From: Candidatus Puniceispirillum sp.
GTDB taxonomy: Bacteria; Pseudomonadota; Alphaproteobacteria; Puniceispirillales; Puniceispirillaceae
DNA length: 7,841 nucleotides
Assembly: GCA_016780525.1 (NCBI GenBank)
Contig: JADHLR010000071.1
Location: forward strand, 1 to 7,841
Direction: 5' to 3'
Of the stretch, positions 1-7,500 are shown piece after piece. How positions within the stretch are numbered: the first letter of the stretch is position 1; the number at the start of each line of letters is the position of its first letter. The translations under genes were made by a program, and so were the position numbers. The notes below the pieces were generated by a model that ran no database searches, was not told where the DNA came from, and saw only the letters and a program-made list of their open reading frames with translations.

Positions 1-463
1 GCATGGCGTTAGCACCATTTCGATTGACCTCGTCCATTGAGTCAATAATCGCAACCCGCCAGCCTCCACGCGCCGGCTTATGCATCATAAAGGGTATCAA
101 TTTGCGGATTTGATCAACCTTGATCTGACCGGACTTGTTATCTTCCAGCTGCGGGGTGATGGCCAGATAATCCGGATGCGCCCCGTTTAGAACAAGGGTG
201 GCGCCGGGATCTTCTGCATCAATTTTAACGGCTGGGCTGTCGCCATCAAACAGCGCGCCGGCTTGCCGTGTTTCCGACAAAAGCCAGGCGGCCGCCAATC
301 TGGCGATGCCGGCTTTACCAATACCAACAGGCCCGCTCAGCAACCAGGCATGGTGCATGCGCCCGGACGCGTGCGATCTGGCAATATCCGCCAGAAACCC
401 TTCATGCCCCCGAATTTCCGGCAAATTGTCTGGCGCATCGCCTGTCACCGACTGGCTAGTCAT
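1..463 (-). CDS. holB: DNA polymerase III subunit delta-prime, N-terminal part (cut by window edge)
   Basis: Clamp-loader subunit delta-prime, the cytoplasmic AAA+-fold stator of the complex that opens the beta clamp for loading onto DNA. The first 154 codons are visible and the C-terminal part lies beyond base 1. Visible family marks are an AWLLSGP lead-in to a Walker A-like loop (residues 44-51, GPVGIGKA), the HPDYLAI segment (97-103), IKVDQIR (114-120) and a Walker B-like stretch, VAIIDSMDEVNRN (137-149). The loop keeps the lysine but has Ala where an ATPase has Ser/Thr, as expected for this usually non-hydrolysing subunit. No cysteine occurs in the visible part, so the zinc module of E. 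coli delta-prime is absent. The ATG at 463 overlaps the end of tmk by 8 bp (ATGACTAG). I see no clear ribosome binding site, so translational coupling to tmk is likely. A TTG start at 478 is possible but less likely. Confidence 0.9.
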   Translation of the reverse strand, partial: MTSQSVTGDAPDNLPEIRGHEGFLADIARSHASGRMHHAWLLSGPVGIGKAGIARLAAAWLLSETRQAGALFDGDSPAVKIDAEDPGATLVLNGAHPDYLAITPQLEDNKSGQIKVDQIRKLIPFMMHKPARGGWRVAIIDSMDEVNRNGANAM

Positions 464-1115
464 GCGCGATAATGCCAACAGCGGTAAGCCGGGCCAGCAC
501 AAGTTGCAAGACATCATCGGCGATCGCGTCGGCGCTACGGCTGGCGTCAATGATGACGCAGCGCTCTGTATCCGCATGCGCCAAATCGATAAAACCCGCC
601 CGCACTTTTTCGTGAAATGCGGGGCCTTTAGCCTCAAACCGATCCTCGCCGACGCCACGCGAACCTGCCCGCGCCAGCCCGGTCTGGCTGTCCATATCTA
701 AAATAATCGTCAAATCGGGCGCAATATCGCCACAGGAAATCTTGTTCATAGCGTCAATATGCTGGCTTGCCACCCCGCCAACAACGCCCTGATAGATAAT
801 TGTAGAATCGGTAAAGCGATCCGAAATCACCAGCTTATTTTGCACCAGCGCCGGCCGGATAATCTGTTCGACATGTTCATGTCGGGCCGCCGACATCAAA
901 AACGCCTCGGTCAGCGGCTGCCATTTTTCGGTATCACCATTGACCAGAAGATCACGGATTGATTCGGCCGCTGGCACACCACCCGGCTCACGCGTGACAA
1001 CAAGTGATCCGGCCGGAATAACCGGCACAAGACTTTCGGCAAGGCGTTGAATTTGAGTTGTTTTTCCAATCCCCTCACCGCCTTCGAATGTGATGAAGAA
1101 TCCTGGTGACGGCAT
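456..1115 (-). CDS. tmk: Thymidylate kinase (dTMP kinase)
   Basis: Cytoplasmic enzyme that phosphorylates dTMP to dTDP with ATP, an essential step to dTTP. The protein is 219 residues, normal for the family. Motifs seen are the P-loop GGEGIGKTT (12-20), the dTMP-site TREPGG (41-46), DRF (99-101) followed by TDSTIIYQG, and an arginine-rich LID, RAGSRGVGEDRFE (149-161). A P-loop without a basic residue combined with a basic LID is the bacterial type II arrangement. The ATG at 1115 is chosen because it lies one base after the carboxypeptidase stop (TAA-G-ATG) and gives the usual short N-terminus before the P-loop. The frame stays open to a TTG at 1157, which would add 14 residues (SLGRRLFKRLFSK plus the initiator) and overlap the upstream gene by 41 bp; this is unlikely. 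No strong Shine-Dalgarno is visible, which suggests coupling to the gene before it. The stop overlaps the holB start. Confidence 0.97.
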   Translation of the reverse strand: MPSPGFFITFEGGEGIGKTTQIQRLAESLVPVIPAGSLVVTREPGGVPAAESIRDLLVNGDTEKWQPLTEAFLMSAARHEHVEQIIRPALVQNKLVISDRFTDSTIIYQGVVGGVASQHIDAMNKISCGDIAPDLTIILDMDSQTGLARAGSRGVGEDRFEAKGPAFHEKVRAGFIDLAHADTERCVIIDASRSADAIADDVLQLVLARLTAVGIIAHD

Positions 1116-1116
1116 C

Positions 1117-2289
1117 TTACTGAACAATCTTTTGAAGAGTCGGCGCCCCAAAGACAAGATATTTCACCGCCGCACCAATCCGGTTGAATAAGCCAAGGCT
1201 ATCCACATTATAGGCAGCGCGTAATGGCAGTTTTGTCACCTCGTCAGGAAGATTGATCACCAAAGTGCCAATCTGATCCCCGGCGCGGATTGGCGCCGGC
1301 ACCGGATCGAGCCATTGCACCGATATTTCTAATGCCTGTCGTTGTTTGCGCGACAACAACATTTTCAGCGGCGCGTCCAAGATTAAATCGACTTTTGGTG
1401 CGGTGCCAAGCCAGACATTCGCCTGATCGACGGGCTGGTCTTTTTTAAAAAATTCATAGGTTTGGTACTCTCGAAACATCAAATCCATCAACCGGCGCGA
1501 TTCGGTTGATCGTTGTTTCATGCTTTCCATGCCATTCAATACCATAACAAAACGCTGGCCATTGCGGACGGCGGAACCAACCAACCCATAACCAGACTCT
1601 TCTGTATGGCCGGTTTTCAAACCATCGGCACCGGCGGTGCCATATACCAACGGGTTACGGTTTGGCTGGGTGATATTGTTATAGGTAAATTCCTTCTTGG
1701 CGAACATCGGGTAAAGTTCAGGATATTCAGCCACTGGAAAGCGTTTAATCAATTCGGTTGTCAGGATATTCAAATCCATCGCAGTTGTTGTGAGATCCGG
1801 ATCAGGCCAGCCGGTGGCATTTCTGAAATTGGTTTGCTTCATCCCCAGCTTTTCTGCCCAATAATTCATTTCTTCGGCAAAAGCATCTTCAGTGCCGGCA
1901 ATCCCCTCTGCCAATACAATCGCTGCGTCATTCCCCGACTGCACGATCACCCCATTCAGCAAGTCAGACACGCTGACGCGCGAATCCACCTCAACAAAGC
2001 TGCGCGAGCCGCCTTTCCGCCAGGCCTTTTCAGACACAAGAAAGCTATCATCAAGCCGAAGCGAGCCATCGGCAATACGTTGAAACACGATAAACACAGT
2101 CATGATTTTCGCCATCGATGCAGGTTTCATCGGCGCTTCCGCATCTTTTGCAAACAGCACCTTGCCGCTTTCAAAATCAGTGATATAGACATAACGTGCA
2201 GGCGTCAGAATTTCGGCAGCAGAGGCACTCCACGCAAAGCTGGTCACTGCGGCTAGGCATGCTAATCGTGTTAAAAATTTTCCGATCAC
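1117..2289 (-). CDS. dacA: D-alanyl-D-alanine carboxypeptidase, PBP5/6 type (peptidase S11)
   Basis: Periplasmic penicillin-binding protein that removes the terminal D-Ala from peptidoglycan pentapeptides and so controls cross-linking. The 390-residue precursor has a Sec signal peptide (hydrophobic core about 8-20, likely cleavage near SASA-A, residues 21-25). All three active-site motifs are present: SMAK (58-61, Ser58 nucleophile), SGN (118-120) and KTG (225-227). A PBP5-type C-terminal beta domain follows at about 280-365. A C-terminal stretch, about 364-381 (SLGLFNRIGAAVKYLVFG), looks amphipathic and fits the membrane anchor of this family. The start is GTG at 2289: an in-frame TAA lies directly upstream (2290-2292) and AGAGGA sits 7 nt before the GTG. 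Sequence alone does not separate DacA from DacC or DacD, so the symbol is approximate. A 76-bp gap separates it from rlpA and one base separates it from tmk. Confidence 0.93.
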   Translation of the reverse strand: MIGKFLTRLACLAAVTSFAWSASAAEILTPARYVYITDFESGKVLFAKDAEAPMKPASMAKIMTVFIVFQRIADGSLRLDDSFLVSEKAWRKGGSRSFVEVDSRVSVSDLLNGVIVQSGNDAAIVLAEGIAGTEDAFAEEMNYWAEKLGMKQTNFRNATGWPDPDLTTTAMDLNILTTELIKRFPVAEYPELYPMFAKKEFTYNNITQPNRNPLVYGTAGADGLKTGHTEESGYGLVGSAVRNGQRFVMVLNGMESMKQRSTESRRLMDLMFREYQTYEFFKKDQPVDQANVWLGTAPKVDLILDAPLKMLLSRKQRQALEISVQWLDPVPAPIRAGDQIGTLVINLPDEVTKLPLRAAYNVDSLGLFNRIGAAVKYLVFGAPTLQKIVQ

Positions 2290-2301
2290 TTAAAATTCCT
2301 C
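2290..2301 (-). promoter_or_regulatory. Ribosome binding site and GTG start context of the carboxypeptidase gene
   Basis: On the minus strand the sequence reads AAGAGGAATTTTAAGTG. AGAGGA matches the anti-Shine-Dalgarno well and is spaced 7 nt from the GTG. The in-frame TAA just before the GTG rules out any longer reading. This makes GTG the start despite being a less common codon. Confidence 0.75.
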
Positions 2302-2327
2302 TTATGCTTTTGAATGGCATGTTGGTT

Positions 2328-2356
2328 TTATTACAAAGCGCAAAATCAGCAATCAA
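2328..2356 (-). promoter_or_regulatory. Weak candidate promoter for the carboxypeptidase-tmk-holB genes
   Basis: In the AT-rich 76-bp gap after rlpA, the minus strand carries TTGATT (2356-2351), a 17-bp spacer and TAATAA (2333-2328). This is 4/6 to the sigma-70 -35 consensus and 3/6 to the -10 consensus. It would give a leader of about 30 nt with the AGAGGA site inside it. The match is modest and may be chance in AT-rich DNA. If real, it would let the downstream genes be expressed apart from mltB-rlpA. Confidence 0.25.
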
Positions 2357-2365
2357 AAATGGCTG

Positions 2366-3334
2366 CTAATCGACAATAATGCGGGCGCCAGAAAATCCGG
2401 TTTTTACCACACCATCCAATAATTTATCGGCTGCACTCACATTTTGTACAGGGCCTAATCTGACCCGGTGCAATGTCTGTCCACCCTTTGAAACAGCTGA
2501 CACTTCACCATTGCCTACATTTGCCAGCTGGGACAATACCGAAGTGGCGCTGCTTTCAGAATGAAACGCCCCGACCTGCACCCAAATCTGCGTTGATACA
2601 GGCGCAACAGTGATCACCTCACCAACCTGCGACTGCGATAATAATTCAAGCGCCGACTGGCCGTTATCCGAGCTGTAGCCCGACCTGCCGGTGTTTGACT
2701 TTGCTGTCAAATTTACCGACGGTTTGGCGGCGGCTTCAATTTTAGGCATCGCCTCTACCGACGCACCATCAATCGATGGAAACTGACCAGCTTTTGCCAG
2801 TTTTTCAAGCCGTAAAGATTGCTCGGCCAGCACCTGCACCCGAACGCGTGCAGTGCCCTGTTTGACAAACCCAAGTATCCTGGCCCCCTCATGCGACAAG
2901 TCAATAATACGTCCTTTTGCAAATGGCCCACGATCATTTACGCGAACAACCAGTGATTTACCATTATCAAGATTGGTTACGCGTACAACTGATGGTAACG
3001 GAAGCGTTTTGTGAGCTGCAGTTGCAATTTTTGGATCAAAGACCTCACCATTCGCCGTAGGGCGCCCCAAAATAGCAGTTTCTTCTCCATACCAAGATGC
3101 AATTCCGGTTTCGTCATATGTTAGATCCCGCTTAGGGTAATACCAAACGCCAAACTCTTTGTAAGGGTTTCCAATCTTGTAATGAGGCGTCGCCACAACA
3201 CCGCTATTATTCTGGCTGCTACGTTTATGCTTCTTGTAAAAATCAATCGCCAGTTCGGCTGATGAACAGCCCTGTAAAATCAGAACCGACAGCACAATGC
3301 CAAGCGCTTTTGCCGCATGTCGCATGTTAATCAT
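2366..3334 (-). CDS. rlpA: RlpA family septal lytic transglycosylase lipoprotein with SPOR domain
   Basis: Outer-membrane-type lipoprotein. In studied relatives (Pseudomonas aeruginosa RlpA) it is a lytic transglycosylase that cleaves glycan strands lacking stem peptides and is recruited to the septum. The 322-residue protein has a signal peptide ending in lipobox LQGC (20-23, lipidated Cys23). A double-psi beta-barrel RlpA domain follows (about 76-170) with GIASWYGEE (77-85), the GRPTANGE segment (90-97), AAHKTLPLPS (106-115), RVNDRGPF (131-138) and GRIIDLS (141-147). Glu83 or Glu84 and Asp134 are the likely catalytic or conserved acidic residues. A Ser/Asn/Ala-rich linker (about 185-245) leads to a C-terminal SPOR domain (about 248-322, starting QIWVQVGAF), which binds denuded septal peptidoglycan. 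ATG 3334 is preferred over ATG 3325 because GAGG lies 7 nt upstream and a TAA abuts it in frame. The gap to mltB is only 10 bp, so the two genes are co-transcribed. Confidence 0.95.
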   Translation of the reverse strand: MINMRHAAKALGIVLSVLILQGCSSAELAIDFYKKHKRSSQNNSGVVATPHYKIGNPYKEFGVWYYPKRDLTYDETGIASWYGEETAILGRPTANGEVFDPKIATAAHKTLPLPSVVRVTNLDNGKSLVVRVNDRGPFAKGRIIDLSHEGARILGFVKQGTARVRVQVLAEQSLRLEKLAKAGQFPSIDGASVEAMPKIEAAAKPSVNLTAKSNTGRSGYSSDNGQSALELLSQSQVGEVITVAPVSTQIWVQVGAFHSESSATSVLSQLANVGNGEVSAVSKGGQTLHRVRLGPVQNVSAADKLLDGVVKTGFSGARIIVD

Positions 3335-3344
3335 TTACCAGCCT

Positions 3345-4343
3345 CTATTTCAACATATCCGACAAATGACCAATGGCTAATGCATAGTAATTTGACCGGT
3401 TCCAATCCAAAATTGAATCAAAATTGCTATACACCAGAAAGGCGGGCCCATCAGCCCCTGACGGCATCACCAATCTGGCAACCGGATCCGCCTTTGGCAG
3501 CGGCCCACCGTCTGCTGACCGCACCCCGGCGGCAGCCCAGCTTTGCAAATTTTTGCGCAGTTTGTTATCAGCAAGGCTCATCGCATCTTTGCCATCAAGG
3601 CTGAAATTTTGCGGCAGGGATACTCGCCGCCCCCATGTCAGCTGGTCATTCCACCCGGCTTTTTTCAGATAATAGGCGGTTGAGGCAAACACATCCGGCT
3701 TGGTGCCCCAGATGTCGCGTTTGCCATCGCCATCATAATCCACCGCATAGGACAAAAAACTCGATGGCATGAACTGGCTCTGCCCCATTGCCCCAGCCCA
3801 TGAACCTTTCATATTTGCTGGCGCGATATGCCCTTCTTGCAAAATCTGCAGCGCGTTCAGCAGTTCTTTACGAAAATAGGCGCTGCGGCGTCCATCATGC
3901 GCCAATGTTGCCAGCGCGTGCGGCACATTGAACGACCCCAGATATTGGCCAAAATTGGTTTCAACCCCCCAAAACGTCACAATAAAGCGTTTTTGAACGC
4001 CATATTTTTTGGCAATTTTTGTCAGGATCTCATCATGTTCAATAAGCATTTGTGCGGCTTTTTTTGCGCGGGTCTTTGACACAATCTTGTTCAGATATTC
4101 GTCAAAGGTCATAGTGAATTCAGGCTGTCTGCGGTCAAGCTCGATCACCCGCTTGATCGGCTTGGCATTATTTAATGCCGCATCAAAAATCTCATCTGAT
4201 ATGCCGCGTTTCTGCGCATCAACACGTAATTCAGCCAACCACTGCTGAAAATCAGTGGCATGCGCACTATGTGGCGCAATAGCCATCACCATAAATGCCA
4301 CCAGAGTAAACGCAGTTGTGTTAAGTGAAAATAGCCGCGCCAT
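3345..4343 (-). CDS. mltB: Lytic murein transglycosylase, MltB family (GH103)
   Basis: Periplasmic enzyme that cleaves the MurNAc-GlcNAc bond of peptidoglycan and forms 1,6-anhydro-MurNAc ends. The protein is 332 residues. A Sec signal peptide (1-29) ends AHSAHA-like (PHSAHA then TDF). The SLT_2 catalytic domain fills most of the rest. The likely catalytic acid is Glu128 in WGVETNFG; the family motif GSWAGAMGQSQFMPSSF is at 180-196. An EF-hand-like loop, DYDGDGKRDIW (202-212), matches the calcium site known in E. coli Slt35/MltB. There is no lipobox, so unlike E. coli MltB it should be soluble in the periplasm, and there is no C-terminal peptidoglycan-binding domain. ATG 4343 is chosen for its signal peptide and the GAGGGGGG site starting 12 nt upstream. 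The frame is open to a TTG at 4451, but the extra 36 residues would precede the signal peptide. It heads the cluster with rlpA. Confidence 0.95.
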   Translation of the reverse strand: MARLFSLNTTAFTLVAFMVMAIAPHSAHATDFQQWLAELRVDAQKRGISDEIFDAALNNAKPIKRVIELDRRQPEFTMTFDEYLNKIVSKTRAKKAAQMLIEHDEILTKIAKKYGVQKRFIVTFWGVETNFGQYLGSFNVPHALATLAHDGRRSAYFRKELLNALQILQEGHIAPANMKGSWAGAMGQSQFMPSSFLSYAVDYDGDGKRDIWGTKPDVFASTAYYLKKAGWNDQLTWGRRVSLPQNFSLDGKDAMSLADNKLRKNLQSWAAAGVRSADGGPLPKADPVARLVMPSGADGPAFLVYSNFDSILDWNRSNYYALAIGHLSDMLK

Positions 4344-4355
4344 AAGGCCCCCCTC
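4344..4355 (-). promoter_or_regulatory. Ribosome binding site deciding the mltB start
   Basis: The minus strand reads GAGGGGGGCCTT immediately before the ATG at 4343. GAGG (4355-4352) is spaced 8 nt from the ATG. It supports this start over the upstream in-frame TTG at 4451. Confidence 0.7.
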
Positions 4356-4421
4356 GGGAAATTTAGATCGTTCGCATGCAATCAGGCCAAAAACACAAAA
4401 CAGCCGGCCATTCACCGTGTA

Positions 4422-4451
4422 ATGGTAAAGCGGATGCTGGCTGCGGGGCAA
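4422..4451 (-). promoter_or_regulatory. Weak candidate promoter for mltB-rlpA
   Basis: The minus strand has TTGCCC (4451-4446), an 18-bp spacer and TACCAT (4427-4422), each 4/6 to sigma-70 consensus. Transcription would begin near 4415 and leave a leader of about 70 nt before mltB. AT-rich DNA and the 13-bp tandem repeat lie just upstream, where a regulator could bind. The match is weak. A promoter somewhere in this 195-bp gap is more certain than this exact site. Confidence 0.25.
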
Positions 4452-4470
4452 CCATCAAAATGATTAAAAC

Positions 4471-4496
4471 TGCTATTTCCGGGTGCTATTTCCGGG
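4471..4496. repeat. Perfect 13-bp tandem direct repeat (2 copies)
   Basis: TGCTATTTCCGGG occurs at 4471-4483 and again, without gap or mismatch, at 4484-4496. It lies in the non-coding gap between the RND gene and mltB. It could be a pair of regulator half-sites about 20 bp upstream of the candidate mltB -35 box, or a simple replication-slippage duplication. The function is unknown. Confidence 0.9.
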
Positions 4497-4511
4497 CGTT
4501 GATCAAAATAA

Positions 4512-4529
4512 TTTCTGGCGCGCCAGAAA
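4512..4529 (-). terminator. Perfect 18-bp palindrome, possible terminator of the efflux operon
   Basis: TTTCTGGCG followed directly by its reverse complement CGCCAGAAA, starting 9 bp after the RND stop codon. As RNA it would form a 7-bp stem with a CGCG tetraloop. On the minus strand the downstream sequence is TTATTTTG, a short, interrupted U-rich tail, so it fits a modest intrinsic terminator. The symmetric centre could equally be a protein-binding site. Confidence 0.45.
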
Positions 4530-4538
4530 AGCCGGCTC

Positions 4539-7500
4539 TTACAGATTGTCTGACAGCGTCGTCGCTTGCTGCATACGCCCACCAAACCGGCTGTTCAGGA
4601 CGATGCCAAGCAGCGGTGGCACAATGATCAAAGTTGCCAGCATCGACAATCCAAGCCCGCCAAAAACCACCACACCGATCCCCCGGTATAATTCAGATCC
4701 GGCACCGGGAAATATCACCAACGGAACCAGCCCAAATAATGAGGTCAAAGTGGACATGAAAATGGGTCGGATACGATTCTTTGTCGCTTCGATAATCGCT
4801 GCATTCGCCGCCATCCCGTCATCCCGCAGATGCAACATGGTTTGCTCGATCATCAAAATCGCATTATTCACCACCACCCCGGTCAAAATCACAAAACCAA
4901 GCATTGTCAGCATATCGAGGGGTTGCCTGATAAAAATATTCAAAATGGCAAGTCCGGCAATGCCACCAGCCCCGGCAACCGGGATCGTCAATAAAATGAT
5001 AAAAGGCAGCAGAAAGCTGCGCAACAAAATGACCATTAACAGGAAAATAACAAAAATCGCTGTCAGCACATTGCTTTGCATCGCACGCCAGGTTTGGTCA
5101 AGCGCGCTGGCCGCCCCTTCGAGCTTGATCGACACGCCTTGCGATATCGCTTCGCTTCGGATTTCCGGCAAAATTTCGCTGTCAATTATGTCCACCACAT
5201 CTTCCAGAGCCAGCGTTTCATTTGGCCGCAATTGTAATGAAATGGACTGCCGACCACCCAGACGCCGCACCTGTTCAGGCGCCGTAACAACATCGATTTT
5301 GGCCAGTTGATTTAAACGCAACACAAGCCCGCCACGGGTAATGATCGGGATATTCTGCAACGCCCCGGCTGTCAGGTTTTCGGCGTCGGAACCGGACAAC
5401 ACCATATCAATCAGCTGCCCGTCAATCGGCACCTGAATCACATTCGCACCATCATTAAAAACATCAACAGCCGTCGATAAATCGCGCACCGACACACCAG
5501 CACGCGCCAGCGCCGGCAGATCTGGTGTGATGCGAATTTGCGGCGCCCCTGAATCCAATGATGGCAAGGCCCGTATCTGGTTACCATCACGCCGCGCAAA
5601 CCGTGCCTCAAGCGCATTATTGACCTGCACCGCGACCGGCAAAATATCGTCACGGTTTGGCCCAACAATATCCAGTCTGATTGATCGCGAGCCGCCAACC
5701 GACCGTCCAAACAGCGATGCCTGCTGCACAAAAGCGCGTGCTCCAGGTTCGGCAAATACCGGCCCTGCCAACACCATTTTCAATTCACCTACCCGTGACG
5801 GGTCTTTCGCTGCGGCACCGGCAAACGCCCCACCGGAATAGGCAACAAAGAAAAACCGTTCAATTTCCGGCGGGCCATCTGGTTTGGTTTTGCCCTCCCA
5901 TAACGGCCTTGCGGCTTGTTCCATACGCTCGGCGATACGCAGGGTTTCATCCATCGAATAGCCAGCCGGCACAGAAATGCGCCCAAAGGCAAAATTGGCA
6001 TTGCCATCAGGCAGATAGTCAAGCTGCGGCATAAAGCGTGCGCAAAAAGCCCCGGCAAGAACCAGGATCGTCGCCACCACCAGCAGGCCGCGCCGTTGAT
6101 GGCTGACGGCAAACCGCGCATAACGCAAAATCTGACCGGCAAAAAGCCGCGCCGGTTTATCAACCAGAGGAATACTGGGCAATGTTGTGAAGCGGTCTGA
6201 CGCGCCGGCTAACAGGCGCGCCGCCAGCGTTGGGATAACGGTAACGGACACCACCACCGAAATCAGCACCGATACGGAAATGGCAATGCCAATGTCGCGG
6301 AAAAGCTGGCCCACCGGAAGATCCAATAGCAGCACCGGTATAAACACAATCACCGTTGTCAGGGCAGATCCCAAAATCGGTGCCCAGACCTGGCGGGCGC
6401 CATGAAAGGCGGCATGCGGCGCGTCCATCCCCCGCTGTCGCAGCCGAAAGATATTTTCCAGCGACACAATGGACGCATCAACAACCATGCCAACGGCAAA
6501 GGCCAGCCCGGCAAGCGAAATGACATTGATCGACAGACCAAACCCTGCAATCGCAACAAATGTACCGATAACCGAAACCGGGATTGCCGCAAAGACAATA
6601 ATCGTCGGCATGATAGTACGGAAAAACAGCAACAAAATAGAAAAGGCCAGAACCCCGCCAATCCAGATATTTTGCTGCACAAGGTCAATCGCCGAGGCAA
6701 TATATTTGGTTTCGTCATAGACCACCTGCAAGCGTAGCCCGCGGGCATTAAGCTCGGTTTCATTCAGCCGGTCTGCTGCCTGCCGCAGCCGCACCATGGT
6801 GGCGACAACATTGCTGCCACTTTCGCGAATGGCGTTCAGAATAATCGCTGGCTCGCCATTCAGCCGTCGAAAGCTGGTGCGTTTCTGCACCTTTAAATCG
6901 ATCCTCGCGATGTCCTCAAGCAGCAGCGGGATGACTGTACCAGTCGGTGAAATATCGGTACGCAAGACAATCCGACCGGCGGTTTCCGGTGTATAATTGA
7001 CAGCCTCGGTGCGCACCGCATAGGAACGTTTTCCCTCGGTCACCATACCAACACTCATCATTGATGATGATGTCCGCAATGCCTCAATAACTTCAGACAA
7101 TGTCAGCTGATACTGAACCAGTTTGTCCGGATCAATGATGACCCGCATTTCATATTTGCCGCCCCCGCGATAGGCGACCTCAGAAATGCCCGCGGTTCGG
7201 CTCAGTGGCTCGACAATATTGCTATCCAGATATTGACCAAGTGTTTCAAGATTAACATCAGCGCCCGCATCCGCCACCAGCGCCAGCCGGGCTATCGGGC
7301 TGTCTTCCGAATTTGAAGTGCGAACCAGCGGTGTGTCAGCATCGTCAGGCAGCCCATTGACGGCTGATAATTTGCTTAACAACATCACCAGCGCTTTATC
7401 CATATCCTGCGCCACATTATAGGTCAGCGTGACGCGGGCATAACCGCGGGTCGAACGAGCGGTGATCTCCTCAACGCCATTCAATGCTGCCAGTTCACGT

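Noticed and set aside
198..701. 167-residue open frame on the plus strand
   Set aside because: It lies antisense to holB and tmk, both with clear family motifs. Its composition is that expected of a shadow frame and it has no recognisable domain.
1513..2256. 247-residue open frame on the plus strand
   Set aside because: It lies wholly antisense to the carboxypeptidase, whose three active-site motifs are intact. The translation is rich in His, Arg and Cys, as shadow frames often are.
2341..2370. Possible terminator hairpin after rlpA (CAGC...GCTG around an AT-rich loop)
   Set aside because: Only four uninterrupted base pairs and a broken T-run; too weak to call.
4362..4390. Second promoter-like pair TTGGCC-17-TCTAAA on the minus strand before mltB
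   Set aside because: Transcription would start at about 4355, on top of the Shine-Dalgarno sequence, leaving almost no leader.
4344..4451. N-terminal extension of mltB from an in-frame TTG at 4451
   Set aside because: It would place 36 residues before a good signal peptide and bypass a strong ribosome binding site next to the ATG at 4343.
4483..5310. 275-residue open frame on the plus strand at the end of the RND gene
   Set aside because: Most of it is antisense to conserved RND transmembrane segments. The Ser/Thr/Ile-rich translation mirrors hydrophobic codons on the other strand.
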